DNA of 64,000 nucleotides. Source: Gnetum montanum. Its lineage: Eukaryota; Streptophyta; Gnetopsida; Gnetales; Gnetaceae. Every line of letters begins with the position of its first letter. The stretch's first letter is position 1. The translations under genes were made by a program, and so were the position numbers. The notes below the pieces were generated by a model, which was not told where the DNA came from, searched no databases, and saw only the letters and a program-made list of their open reading frames with translations. This document shows positions 23,980 to 37,146 of this stretch, piece by piece. The stretch covers positions 102,310 to 166,309 of the forward strand of contig MNCI01022538.1 of NCBI GenBank assembly GCA_015680685.1, written 5' to 3'.

Positions 23980-26900
23980 CCATCATCGCTTTATTAGATA
24001 AGAAAATTACTTAAAGGAATTATAACTTCACTTCATCCATTATTTGTGCACCGATTGTGACTAATAGTGAGCTAACCATTACTAGGGGAGTTCATCATGC
24101 CATGTATTGTACTCTCCTTTGTTTAAGTTACTAGGGAAAGGGTATCATATTGGTAGTATCAATGGTAAGAGAAAAGAACATTGATGGGAAGGCAAGGTAA
24201 TGTAGGTGCATTAGCAAGTAAATGCACAAGGTAACTCTAGGATCATTCTCCAACTAAAGCTCCCACATTACCTTGGTTGTTCCCCAGCTAAAGCTCCTAC
24301 CCTATGGTCATGCCTGATCTTCGAAATGAGACTNGGTCTAGAACATCCATATTATTTGTTGTAGGGTTCATTTTTCTGTTCACCATAGGAGGACTCATTG
24401 AAATAGTCCTAGAGAATTCTAAACTAGACGTTACTCTACATGATACAATACTTGTGTTGTGGTTGTGGTTATGCTTGTGTTAATTGATGATCCATCAAAG
24501 TTGGAAAAAATTCTTGGCCACTAGGACACAAAAACTCCCTAACTCAATAGGCCCTAACTTAATATGGGGGACTTTGTGGGAGTTCTTTGTCTCCTTTGAG
24601 GGCTATCTCCTTGTGTCAATGTTAGTGCCTATGTTTATAGTTGTGTGGTTTTCAATGGCCTCTTTATCAAGTTAATTTCTATATTATCATGGTCACATCA
24701 CTTCAATTCACTCATGTTGATATTTCTTCTAAAAGCAATCTTTATCTCATGTTCATTAGCTAGAAAAAGAGTAATAGTTACTGCTAACCAAGCCTTAATC
24801 CCATTCCACAATACCCCACTACAAGGTCTAGTGTAGGAGCCATATTGCCTCCAAGGTGGATGACACTCATCTAGTTAAGTAGCCACTTTGAATCATGCAA
24901 TATGTGGGGCATTAGCTAGGAAATGACCCTAGAGTTACCCTAATATCAATGGACATTCTTTTTAAAGAAAAGTTACTTCTTGAGCTCACTCCTTCAAATG
25001 GATTTCTACATAGTGTCTAGGATATAAGTGAGGTAAATATCCATTTGTTCTTTTGTTCCTTTCACTTAGTAGAAAACATGTTAACAAAAATATTAGAGTA
25101 CGACTAGTTACAACTTGCCTATTGGAGCTTTATAGGTAATAACAAGAGCATGTTGTAAGCAAGTTAGATTGCCATAAGTATAGAAAATAAAGACTTTAGA
25201 GCTAATATAGGATAATAAAAAAAAGGTAGTTATCATAGGTAGTACTAAGCCACTAGCATTAGCATCAAGAACCCGCATGGATACCTATCCCCACTCAAAT
25301 CACCTATTCCAATACAAAAGCATTAGCATAAGCATTCATTTAACACTATCACTAAATACCAAGTTCTTATATAAGGTAACTTAGTAGCACAAATACTAAA
25401 CACCAATTACCCATATAAATAGCATAGGCATGTTATTTGAAAGATCATCTAGAAAGCCTAGGCACCATATCTATCTTTTCATCTCTATCACTCAACCATG
25501 GTTGGATTCAAGTCCAAGTCTTAAAAGGCAAGTCAAGAGGTAAAGTTTGAGGATCAAATGTTAGGAGAAAAGTCCCCAGAGTACTAAAAATTGGAGGATA
25601 AGCCTTTTTTCTCTATCAATAAATGATGTAAGATGTGCTTACCTATTTTCCAAAGGAGAGGGACTAAGATCAACATACACTATTCATAATACAACTCAAT
25701 CAGTTCAAGAACTAGGGAAAGGAAAATAATACATCTATAACTTGTAAGTATAACAATTAATCTATAGTTCTAGTTTTAGGACCTAGGAAAAGATCAATAG
25801 TAGGTCAAGATTGATACTCTAGTAGGTAGAAAAAGATATAGTAGTACAAGATCGATAATAGGAGAAAGAAAGAAAAGATCATGCACCATGAGTTCATGGA
25901 CTAGCTACAAGCAAGAGTTTCATGAGATAGGGGGCCTATTACTCTATTTTGGTATATGATCAAGTAGAGAAGGTTTCTTCTTATCTAAAGCAGCTAAGTT
26001 TATAAAGTCTAGTAATGCTTACACTCTATCTTATGGTAGGAGGGAAGGAAAGATATTAATAAAAGATGGGAAGATAGACCAGCTAGATCTATTGACCACA
26101 GGAAAAAAAGGGTAGAATATAGGAAAAAAATCAAAAACTTCAATTCATGGATCCTAGATGATAAGAGAACAACATGACAGAAAAGCTCAGTGAAGGTGGC
26201 ACAAACAAGCTCACTTAAGTAGTGTGAAAAAGGAAAAGCAAATAAAGAGAGCACTTTTTTTATGGTTTTGACTATATTATTCATCACTATGGTGACTCTA
26301 TATTTTATTAATGGAAAGAATAGAAGTCTATTGGTTGTTTTTTGTTACTAACCAAGGTTTAAGTAAGTCAAGATAACTCTAAGGTCATTTTCATCTCTAT
26401 TAATCATCTTTGACCTTGGTTAGTATAAGTCCTAAAGGTGAAATCTACTAAGTGAGGGTAGATAATACAGATTAGAAAATAAGATATGAATGAGCTTGGT
26501 AAAAATAAGAGAGAAAGAAAGAGACTAGCTCAATTGATAAATATGAAGCTTAGAATCAAGCCAGATAGGAGACTAACTTGGTCAAAACAAAGAAATAAGG
26601 CAAGAAAGATAGGATCTAGGACTAACTAGCTAGCTCAAGTACAATAGGAAAAGGTAGAAAAAGGATGAACCAGCTAGAAAAAAATGGATGGGCAGTAGGA
26701 TCAATCTAACTAACTAATTAAAGGAAATATAGTATGATTGGGCCAACCATTCACTGTCTGTTAAAGAATTTGCTATAACACTTGTTAGAAAATCCATCAT
26801 GGATTTTTGAGAATCCACCTCTACACAAGAGAGGATGAGACAAAGCATAGAAATTTGAGGAAAAAACATGAAAACTCAATATCATAGAGAAAATAATAGA

Positions 26901-29500
26901 AAGAACAATGCAAAGTAAAGTGACACAAAATATTCATATATATACTCAAAACACAATCGATGAATACTTGGGCATCCTCTTATCCATTTTTTAACCTATC
27001 AAAAATCTATCCATAAAATAATACCAATTATATCTTTCAACCTATTTGATGTATTTCTTTGTTAATCCATTAGATTATTTGGTTTCATAGCAGAACTTCC
27101 TAGTAACACCAAAGTGAGAGGTTAGACCCTTTTAATGTAAATTGTGAAAACAAAATCCAAAAAATCAACAAAATGTGTTTGTGTTTATGTTTTTTATTTG
27201 AAAAAAAATTAAGGTGAGGAGTGATGAAAAAAGGACATCAAATAATGACAAAGTGAGACAAAAGAAATAGGTTGAAGGAAAGGTAAATGGGCAACCATTC
27301 CAAGAATACTCATATCAAGGAATGATTGTCATAATAGTTATTCATTCTAAGAGTTGAGGAATCTAAGAATGTCATATTTGTGATGGGCTCAGAGTGTTAA
27401 ATGTATCAATAACTTATTTCTTACATGATTAATCTACAAATAATCAATTTACAAATATGGTTTTGTGTACTTGTTGCATCAACCTAAGGGTGGATAACTC
27501 TAAGTGCGTCCTTTGTATTTTGTAAGCACTAGAGGTCCTATAGGATATCAGCTTTGATGGGCTTTCCCCATCTTAGGTACTCTAGGAGAGTACAATGTCT
27601 TTCTTTAGTGATGGAAATCAAAAGTAGCTATCATAATTTGATACAAGATCCCATCTAATTTTAAATAAATATTAGCATTGGCATTTCCCATGTTCAGCCT
27701 TTCAGCTTGCTATCAATATTCACATTAAAAATATCTCTTTTTAGTAGTCTGACAAAGCATATAGTAGTCAGATTTCTACTTCTATAAAAAATACCTTACC
27801 TAGATTTATTGGAAGAAAACAACTATTGCCATTACTTGTGCCAATGTCAAGTAAGGATTTCCAATGTTCAAATATCATGTAAAGCTTTCTACCTAGGTTT
27901 GGCTCACTATTTGGTGATATAAGGAGTATTTGTATTATCATTTATATTATTTATTCATATGGATGTTCCACATCATAGGCGTCTATGAATAATATTTTAC
28001 TTTTTACATAATATAATGATAGTACTAGCATTTACTATTACTACCCACCATCCTTAATCATCATCATCTTATCTAGTTAGGGGTAGTGTAGGTATAAGTA
28101 AGACTAGCATCCTTTATTTATCCAAAGTTCTTATCTTAGTCAAAGCTAAGTTGAGTTAGATTCCTTGAGGGGAGGGAATAATAATAAAAGAGTTGGTACT
28201 AGAGGAAGATTTATGCATGTGCTATTGTAACCATATCTTTCAAATATGATTTGTACTTGAAGGAGCTAGCTAAGAACAGCTCATTGATTAGTTAATATTA
28301 TCAATGATTTCCTAATCAAAAGGAATAAGACATTCCTTTTCGAAAGAATTATGTTTATGGGTAATATAGGAATGACTACTCCTTATGTAGTAAGTCCTAT
28401 AGAGGATAGTTGAGCACATGTTATCTGTGGGATATCATATCTTCATCTAATACGTACCCCTAACTACTCATTTACTATACTTACTTACAAAGTGTAGTAG
28501 CTCCTAAGTGCTATGCTTCATATCTATTCCTTCATACAATATAGTTGAATTTTTATAGGTCTTTACCTTGTTGTAGCAAGTTTAGTAAGCTATAGTCAGA
28601 GTTGAAGTGCTCTAAGTACCTTTTCAGTTAACTAGATAGTGCAACTCATTTACTTACTATACTATACTATATAATATTGGTGGTCACTTTGACTATCACT
28701 ATTATGTACACGATAGATCATAATTGTTTAGTTGGGGCAACAGATTCAATTGGACTAGTATGCTCTTAATTCTAAGCCTCCCAGTTACAGGCTATGTAGG
28801 ATAGGGGCTTTAGTTAGGGAAAGAAAGCATTTCTCTTTTTTTTTCTTTTTTTCTTTTTTTTGAATACGTTGTTTAGTAGCCTATTCTTTTCCCTTAACTT
28901 TTTCTTATTTGACCTTCTTTTTTATTTGCATTAGGATCCTAACTAATGATGTTAGGGTACGAAGCATTGGACGCACCACTAACTCAAATGAGGAGAATGG
29001 GATAGATGGAGGAGGTACATCATAAGTTAGAATAAGAGGATAACCAAAGGACCTAGATGATGTTGATAAGAGAATATAATTCCTTGAAAGAGATGAAGAA
29101 TAAGCAAAGGAAACATTTGAATGTGCAAAGGTTTCATCATAGTGAGGTATCATGTCAATGACTAATGAAGTCCTACACACATTCTAGGATTGGAAAGAGT
29201 TGGTACCATTCTAAGAAAATTTAATAACAAATGTCTTCTTAAGTCTAGATGGATTTGTTCAATGGGATGAATGGGAAGTATAGCGAGTAGGGCTCATTTG
29301 GATCACCAAGGATGTCTTAGGATGGTTTTCCTTATTCTCCAATTAGAACGCGAAAATCATTCTTCAATGAGTGTTCAATGGATCTTTAAAAATTTTCATG
29401 ATTTAGTTGCTTATTTTTTTTGGTATGTTGAGCATAATTTCTCATTTTTCTAGTAAGGCTTAAACATCATCCTTGACTATGTTGCAATCACTTTGTCAAG
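23980..29500. other. AT-rich interval without recognised genes
   Basis: No supported gene. It contains dispersed copies of a roughly 35-bp motif (24,229-24,271; minus 24,905-24,940; 26,369-26,394; minus 28,803-28,822). It also has an 11-bp perfect inverted repeat (CTAACCAAGGT at 26,348 and ACCTTGGTTAG at 26,413) and a single N at 24,334. Small open frames here have no recognisable content. Confidence 0.4.
26348..26423. repeat. 11-bp inverted repeat pair
   Basis: CTAACCAAGGT (26,348-26,358) and its exact complement (26,413-26,423) enclose 54 bp that include one copy of the dispersed motif. It could be a tiny foldback element. Confidence 0.4.
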
Positions 29501-29539
29501 CCCTGCAACTTCATGATAGTAGTAAAACTTATTAGGATT

Positions 29540-31170
29540 ATATCACTTCAAAATAAGTGGATCTCATTTCACCCACTCGAAAGGATTAATGGAAAAAGTT
29601 TGAAGCATTTTGAATCATGTCCTTTTTTTCTCCAAGATCTGTTTTGGGGTAATATGTTCCAATTTTAACAACATGTTGTAAATTTGTATGTATGTCATCA
29701 GGAATATTATGGTAGATGTCCATCTTGAGATGAACTTGAAAATGGACTTGTTATATGCCTATTTGATTACTTGGAGCTTTTGCGTATCACCATTAGTAAT
29801 GTTGTACTCAACATCTCTCCACAAAGATGGTGAAGAGTTGTTAAAAGAAGGTCATGGATCCATGGGGAAGGGATCTATATCATTCAAGTGCTTTACCAAT
29901 CAAGGAATTGGAAGAGCTTCCAAGGTTGGTATGAGGATAGTTGGCCAGCAACATACATTCATTATGATAGGTTATTACATGATTTATAGGATTACACTCA
30001 CCATTGTACTTAGTGGAATTTGGTAGTGATACCCCATTGGAAATTTGAATGGGTGAAATTAAGCTAATAGAATCAACAAGAAGGTTAACAATGGATATTA
30101 CAACACTATCCTTATGTAATGTAGTTGTCTTTTGGATTTGATCTTCATTCACTTGCAATCTAGGAAATAGATCTTGAAGTATCAACAACAATTTAGAGGA
30201 AATTCTAGGGATGTTTTGAGCATGATTTTTCAAAATAGGATTGTAAGTAAGTAATACTAATTAAATAGGTGCCATGATGGTCATAGATGTTCATAGCATG
30301 ATATTGTGATGAGAAATGTGGTATGTAGATGAGGGTAAGGAAAGAGGTAGAAAAACTTATGAATTTAGAACTACAATTATCTGGTGGGATAAGGCTTGAA
30401 AAAGGTTAAGTGTTGGATTAATATCTTGTATCAATGTTGGATTTGTAGTATTGACCAAAGTTGTTATTAGGAAAAGACTATAGGTTGAGGATAAGATAGT
30501 CATAGGTGAAGCTATGATAGTGGGATTGACTAAAATAGGCATTATAGGATTTACAACTTTAAGGTATGAATACAAAAAATACACTGGTGAAGCCAATGAG
30601 GTTCACATGTTGCAAAATAGGATTTTCAAGCTACTAAAAGAGGTTTGTAGGTAGGGAAACATGGGGATGTTCCTCCTTATCATCATTTTGAACACTAATG
30701 TAACCACTTTTCTTACTATATTGGTCTTGGAATTTGTAATTCCTACTATTGAAATTGATATTGGAATTTCCCATGTGGTGATCCCTAATAGTCTATTTTT
30801 ATTAAATCTCAACACTTATCATTATCTAGACTTCATATATGATGACCAAGTACTTTGCCAATGTATCTTGTTCAAACTAATTTAGCTCAATGATATGGCT
30901 TGGATTCAATAGAAATGATTTCAAATCATTAGTTATTTCATAGGTAATCATTCTTCCTAGTGTATTCTTGGAGAGTGCTATACTCAACTCTCACTTAGCA
31001 CATGTAACCTTGTAGTCATGTTGAGTCATCAATGCTATAATAACATGTTCCTTCTATGTCTCCATTAGCTTACAGATTTGGAATATGTGAGAGGAGTTGA
31101 AGTCTTATCTGCACATGGTGTTGAAAAGTATCTCATGTATAAACTTAGAAATAAGATCAAGTGAAAATGG
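29540..31170 (-). pseudogene. Tat-like gag remnant, copy 2
   Basis: Gag only. The capsid-like part at 30,233-29,550 reads LPNSTKYNGECNPINHV, NECMLLANYPHTN and GKALEWFTTF, then a decayed helical stretch. It is preceded by a Pro/Thr/Asn-rich linker (30,596-30,357) like the linker of copy 1. The N-terminal part above 30.6 kb is poorly readable. I see no protease downstream, so the element is either deleted or too decayed there. It stands between the copy 2 primer site and lower coordinates, in the order expected for a minus-strand element. Confidence 0.65.
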
Positions 31171-31273
31171 AAAATAAACTAAGTAAAGGTAATGAAAATG
31201 CAAAAAATTCTAAAGTGCTAGGAAGAATCCTTAAGCTGCTAGGTAATGGATTCATGACACTAAATAACCTATT

Positions 31274-31292
31274 GGCCCTCTCTTTAGCACCA
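31274..31292 (-). promoter_or_regulatory. Primer-binding site, copy 2
   Basis: Minus strand TGGTGCTAAAGAGAGGGCC, close to the site of copies 1, 3 and 5. Confidence 0.65.
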
Positions 31293-32181
31293 AAAATGTT
31301 CTTGCAAAATTACTCTTTCTTCATCCCACTAGAACACCTACATGAATTAACTTTTAAAGTATTTAATTCATGGCCAAAAATAGTCTTCAATTTGATATAA
31401 CCTTCTATAATTCAATGATAATGACATGAAGGGGCACAAATATTTAATCTACTATGAACCTAGACTATCATATATGAACTAGAAATGGTAGAAAAACGAT
31501 AGAAATAATGGTTTTAAGTGATAAAATTAACTAAGAATTTATTGCTAAGAATAAAACTAAGTATGGAAGATGAACTATGAAAAATGAAGTAAAACTTAAG
31601 TATATAATAAAATATTAAAATATCAAGAGCTATGATATAGGAGAAAGGCTTTTAGTTCCCGTCCAAACAAAGAAAATGCTTTATTACTTAAAAAGCATCA
31701 TTTGCCTCCTATGGAAAGCCAAGCTATATATGTTGATGGAAAAATGAAAGTTAGATAAAACTATAACCAAGAACATAATTTTTGAGGAAAATGTGAGTTT
31801 GAAAAATCAAATTAAACCTCTTAAGTATGAGTATATGAATGGGAAAACTACAAATGTTTTCCAGAATTAAATTAGAGCCAAAATGGGGCTATTTTGACTA
31901 AGTTTCCTAGGATTGATGCTGAAGCTAAGAAATTCTAACTTTGGAAACTAACACTAATATTGAAGAAATTCTAACTCTAGAAGCTGATGCAAGAAATGCT
32001 TGATTGATGCTAATATTGTATCTATGTTAATGCTTGAGCTATTGGAGACTTGGGTGCCAAACTAAACTTGCAGTGATCATGGAACACATGGGAGATGTTA
32101 GGATGCCTAATAATCATGCTCTTGATCTTTCAAAATCTCAAAAAGTGCTATAGATCTTCAAAACCCATCCTCAAATTAATA

Positions 32182-32194
32182 CCATATTTATAGG
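32182..32194 (-). promoter_or_regulatory. TATA box, copy 2 LTR
   Basis: Minus strand CCTATAAATATGG, about 0.9 kb upstream of the primer site. Confidence 0.6.
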
Positions 32195-32310
32195 ATTTGG
32201 ATTACCAAATTCAATCCTAGAGTTAAGTAAAGTTCACTCAAATTTTTTCTAGAATTCTTTTTTGGCAAGTTTGACCATGTAGACTAGGCAATGCTAGGCA
32301 TGAGACTAGT

Positions 32311-33240
32311 GATGCTAACACTAATGCTAACATCAATGTCAACATCACTTGGAGATAGAAAATTTTTCTATAATTTTTCTATTTTTACCTAAGTTGTAGC
32401 TCCAAGTCTCTAGGATATTTTTTGACTCCTGAATTGATGTCAAATTATGTCATGAGGATGCCATAAAGCTCACAATGATAGGAGATGATGTCAAATGTTG
32501 ATTATGAAGATCAAGGATGGAATTATGTAGGTCTCACAAGTGGCAACACTAATGCTAACATTGGCATCAAAATCACCTAAGAACTAAGAAATTTTTTTAG
32601 GAATTTTCCAAGTTGACTTTTGAAGCCTTCATGATGCCCAAACTAATGTCAAAATGATGCTTATGAGATACCAATGAGCTCATAGGCCAAGGGAAGGCTG
32701 CTAGATGCCAAACAAGAAGATCTTAGGAAGGTGACGATGCAAACATGGTGATGCCAACACTAATGTCAACATCAATATCACTTGCAAAAGTTTGAAAAAA
32801 TTTCAATTTTAAGCCTCACCACTAAACCTACCAAAATTATTGTTAAAAGTGCCAAAAAATGATGTCAACTTATCACTAGAAAGTCTAAGGAGCTAAGATT
32901 GAAGCTGAGATGTAGGTGAGATATGCAATGGAGGTGTTAATGCTAGCATCAATGTTACCATCACCTCCATATTTAGAAAACATTTAACTCCAAGCTCACA
33001 AGGTTTAGTTCCCAAAATATCAAAGTTTAAGATATGACTTGTTGAGCCTACTAGGGATAAGATATTAGAGGTCCCACAAGGTTGAAACAAAGGCTAAGAA
33101 GTAGTTTTGATGCAAGTCACATGGATAGGGTTATTTAGGGTTGGCATTGACATTGCATTAGCATGACCATCAATGTCATCTCTATTACTTAGAAAAAATT
33201 TTATTCTCAAATTTTTCTAAGGCTAATATAAGTGATGTTC
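32311..33240. repeat. About 0.2-kb tandem repeats in copy 2 U3
   Basis: Five degenerate units begin near 32,311, 32,541, 32,750, 32,936 and 33,142 (steps 186-230 bp). Each holds a GATGCTAACACTAATGC-like core, followed in most by a CACTT...AAAATTTTTCTA-like stretch. Confidence 0.7.
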
Positions 33241-33399
33241 TTAGACTAAGTTATGATTTGGAATGGTCCATGGAGGCCTTCGGAAGATGAAAATTTACCT
33301 TATGATAGTGTTTTTGAGGATTTTTGAGTACTCAAACTTGAATGAGCTAATGTTGAAGACACACTTGCCTTATTCATTATGAAACTAAAAAAGTTGGTG

Positions 33400-35530
33400 C
33401 AACAAGTAATGCTTCAATTGTGTAACATGCGCTACCTATAGGGTCCTATATACATAAGGATGTCGTGTTCATCATTCAAAAGTGGACTCTAGATTTTAAT
33501 GCTTAATTTGAAGAATATTCTAAAGTTTCATAAATTTTTAAGCTATTTAGTCTTTTGATATTTTTTTAGAATGTTGAATACCAAATTGTTAGTCTTCTTA
33601 ATTTCATTAAGATTATGGAATTTACTTTTACATCATTTGGTTCTCGTACACTTTTTTATTGAAATCAATCTTCTTAACTCTAAAAACAAATTGGTATTAC
33701 AAACTATATGCATATTTACAAGCTAGAAAACAATAATTTGTGGCATATTTTGTTATTTATGTTGCAAATAAGATATCTAATTTTGTTCTTCGTAATGATG
33801 TACATGTATCATTAGTCATCAATCTTACATCACAATATGTATTCATTCCAATTTTAGGTTACCTACATTGTAAGCAAAGTTTCACTATGTAAGTAAATGA
33901 TGTAGTGAAATGTACAATATTCATGTCATTCATGCTAAGTACTATTCTCATTTTTTCTAGTTTTTAAGCTAGGTAATGCTTTAATGATGCAACATGTCCT
34001 AGATATAGGGTCATTTATACATAAGCCTGCAATGTTGATTATTTTTAAGTAGACTCTATATTTTAATGCTTAATTTGAAGAATATTATAAATTTTCATAT
34101 TTTGTTAAAATATTTAATCTTTTGTTGATTTTTTAGAACATTGAATAATAAATTATTAGTCTTCTTAGTTCTATTATGATTAAGGAAATTATTTCCATAC
34201 CATTTGGTTCTCATATACTTTTTTGATTAAAATCATTCTTAACTATAAAAAGAAATGGGTATTACAAGCAACTAGAAAGACTTACATTTCTATTAATTTT
34301 CAAAATGCATATTTACAAGCTAGCAAACCAAAATTTGTGGTATCTTCTTCTAGTGATGTTGCAAATAAGATGTCTATTTTTTTTTCCTAATGATGTACAT
34401 GAATCAATTATTGTCAATCTTACATCATAATATGTATTCATTCCAATTTTGGATTACCTATATCGTAAGTGAGTGTTACTCTGTAATTAAATGATGACAT
34501 GAAAAGCACATCATTCATGTCATTTATGCTAAGTACTATTCTCATAGTTTTTTTCTTCTTGTTGAGCTAGGTGATGTTTTAATGGTGCAACATGCCCTAG
34601 ATATAGAGTCATTGATATGTAAGTAGTCTTGATCAGTTTTTATGTAGACTCTAGATTTTTATGCCTAATATAAAGAATATTCAAAAGTTCCATATTTTGT
34701 CAAGCTATTTAATATTTCATTTATTTCCAAAGAGTTGAGCAGCAAATTGCTAGTGTTCTCAATCCCATTAAGATTATGAAATTTATTTCCATACCATTTG
34801 GTTCTCATATACTTTTTTTTATTGAAATCAATCATCCTAATTATAAAAAGAAACTGGTTTTACAAGCAAGTGGCAAGACTTACATTTCTATTAGTTCTTA
34901 GAATGCATATTTACAAGCTAGCAAACAAAAAATTGTAGCATCTTCTTCTAGTGATGTTGCAAATAATACATCTCATTTTATTCTTCCTAATGATATACCT
35001 AAATCATTAGTTGTTAATCTTACATCACAATATGTATTCATTCCAATGTTGAATTACCTACATCATAAGTGAAGTTTCACTTTATAATTAAATAATGCAA
35101 TGCAAAAGCATAACATTCATATTATTCTTGCTAAGTACTATTTTCATTTTTTTAGCTTGTTAAGCTAGGTAATGCTTTAATGATTCAACATGCCCTAGAT
35201 ATAGGGTCATTTATACATTGGTGTGTAGTGTTGATCATTTTTAAGTAGACTCTAGATTTTATTGTCCAATCTAAAGAATATTCTAAAGTTCCATATCTTG
35301 TAAAACTATTTAATCTTTCATTAATTTTTCAGAGAGTTGAACAACAAATTGTTAGTGTCCTCAATCCCATTAATCATATGGAATCTATTTCCATAATACT
35401 TTATTCTCGTAGAATTTTTATAAAATTGAGTTTTCTTAACTACAAAAAGAAATTGATATTGCAAGTATGAGGAATGACTTACATTGAGCCAGTTACATAT
35501 TATAATCTTCCTAATTTTTGCAACTTTTGT
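33400..35530 (+). repeat. Tandem array of four 0.57-0.6-kb units
   Basis: The block GCAACATGTCCTAGATATAGGG and its relatives recurs at about 33,409, 33,978, 34,574 and 35,170 (steps 569, 596 and 596 bp). Each full unit has an AT-rich intron-like part, a TTTTCAG-like acceptor and an open segment. In unit 3 this segment reads about 110 codons (ISIPFGSHILFFIEIN, KKLVLQASGKTYIS, LVVNLTSQYVFIP). The last unit changes partway into the zinc-knuckle segment. Exon-plus-intron duplication is the simplest reading. Confidence 0.75.
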
Positions 35531-35630
35531 CATTATGAAGGACATTTACTGAATTTGTATTCTTTTTTGCTAAATAAAAATGATGCTAAGGATAAAAAAA
35601 ACTAAAGAAGATAAAAGTTTATGAAAATTT
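35333..35630 (+). pseudogene. Zinc-knuckle segment, possibly DUF4283/LINE ORF1-like
   Basis: The exon-like segment starts after ATTAATTTTTCAG and reads KLSFLNYKKKLILQV, then YYNLPNFCNFCHYEGHLL. The pattern C-x2-C-x4-H-x4-(C changed to Y) is at 35,519-35,560, followed by a Lys/Asn-rich tail. A beta-rich stretch before a YxxLPxFCxxC zinc knuckle resembles the end of plant DUF4283 proteins, including LINE ORF1. It lies on plus, inside the interval where copy 3 should carry its antisense gene, but the link is unproven. Confidence 0.4.
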
Positions 35631-36193
35631 TTTTACTTGTTCTACAAAAAATATTGATTAGTTTGGACATATACCTTACAAGGAAAATTTTTCCTTATTT
35701 GGTAAGAACAATGTTAACATAAAGATTAATGTTAATGTTAATAAGCAAGTTAAAACTAATGGTAAAGATTTTTGATGTAAGCTTTACATTAAGTAGTGAA
35801 GTGTTGGTGATGTAGATAATGTTGGTATTTCACCATAATTTTTACTATTACTTTAAATATTTTTATTATTTTAAGTTTAAGAACAAATGTTAAAAGTAAT
35901 GTAAATGTTATTAGGATAGGGATCATCCTACCTACTAAGAATTAATTTTTCTCTCTTGATTTTCCACACCTATCAATTATAAAGCTATACACATGAGTAG
36001 GCATCCCTAAAATTGGAAAATTCAAGCATGGATGTTGAAGTGATATAAATGTTAATAGGCAAGGACTATCCTCTTTACTAAGAATTAATTTTCCTCTCTC
36101 AATTTTCCATGTTATTTTTAGTGTTTTCTACTTATTGTTAAACATGTGGAGTACTTTAAATGGTTTTTTCTTATTATCAATATTATTTTTCAG

Positions 36194-36263
36194 GTTCAGC
36201 AATCCATATCCATAAACATGAAGTTCTACTAAAATCTCATGATGTAAATTTATATGATAGAAG
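36194..36263 (+). other. Candidate 70-bp exon
   Basis: It is bounded by TTATTTTTCAG and GTAAGTAATG, both strong plant splice signals. The 23 codons inside are open. No homology is recognised. Confidence 0.3.
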
Positions 36264-36269
36264 GTAAGT

Positions 36270-37146
36270 AATGTTAATCTGACTACTAAAACATAAATAA
36301 CCTTAATAACATATAATCAAATAGTTGTAGGTTTTAACACCCGATACAATAGCAAAAATACTATGTGACATGTTTTTTAACAGTCTTTAAAAATTTCTCA
36401 ATTCATGCTTTAGCATCATTAATAGATATTATTGCTTCTTATGTTGTTCAAATGATCTCATCTTTCATTAAATCAAAATTCTAATTATATCACCCTAACT
36501 TATAAATCTTTGGATTGCAACCTTTGCTTTCAAATAATCTTTATTTAGCCATAGTTTTTTACTCATATTTTTATCTTTGTGCTAACTTTATATATATAAT
36601 CTAGTAGCATTAATCCTAGATTTTTCTTTATTCCTTTTGATTGTCATTATTTTTAAACTTCTTTTAAAAGTATACTTTATGCCTTCTAAATAAATCATTA
36701 GCTTATTCTTTCCTTTTGGACATTATGCCTATCATGATCATCTTGGTGACTTTATGCTATCTATGATGGATACATGTATTCTTCTATAATATAAAATTCT
36801 ATATGAAAACTTGGAAATTCTATAATGTTGCCTATGTCTTAGGCTTACTTATAGTTATTCTTTTGAGTTTCAACACCCCAAGAGTAAACAAAAATAATTT
36901 GGAAAGTTGTGTTTTTCTGTTTCTTTTTTTTTTAATGATAAAGTATGATTTGGGTTTAGGTGTAGTATTACCAACGCCATTGTTTGCAAGACATTGTTGT
37001 CCCTAACTCATTTTACAACATGTTTGAAATCACACACACACACACACACATACATCTTTAATTTGATGTTGTTTCATGTTNTTCATGTTGTATTGTAGTT
37101 TTAAATTTATTTTCATAGTCTAATAGCTTTAATGTTTTGTTTGCAG
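36270..37146. other. AT-rich interval with CA run
   Basis: No gene is seen. It contains a (CA)10 run at 37,031-37,050 and one N at 37,081, and ends in a good branch-plus-acceptor signal (GTCTAATAGC...TTTGCAG) leading into the next exon. Confidence 0.4.

Larger units (their letters stand above)
31303..33300 (-). mobile_element. 5' LTR of Tat-like copy 2
   Basis: It ends in TTGCA ten bases before the primer site. It has a TATA at 32,182-32,194 and a long U3 built of tandem units (32,311-33,200). The right end is not defined; sequence of another kind begins by 33,400. Confidence 0.6.

Noticed and set aside
23975-23995. Decayed tRNA-Asp primer site after the 22.9-kb LTR
   Set aside because: The first five bases are the target-site duplication (CCTAG) matching the left flank, so this is flanking DNA of a solo LTR.
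26009-26287. 92-codon minus-strand frame rich in Leu and Phe as a membrane protein
   Set aside because: No start context, neighbours or motif; the composition follows the local A/G-rich plus strand.
26785-26812. Foldback AAAATCCATCATGGATTTTT as a terminator
   Set aside because: No gene ends nearby, and such short palindromes are expected in AT-rich DNA.
36194-37020. Copy 3 equivalent of the 822-824-bp antisense exon, suggested by similar length
   Set aside because: Translation shows many TAA stops and no similarity to the helical exon of copies 1 and 5.
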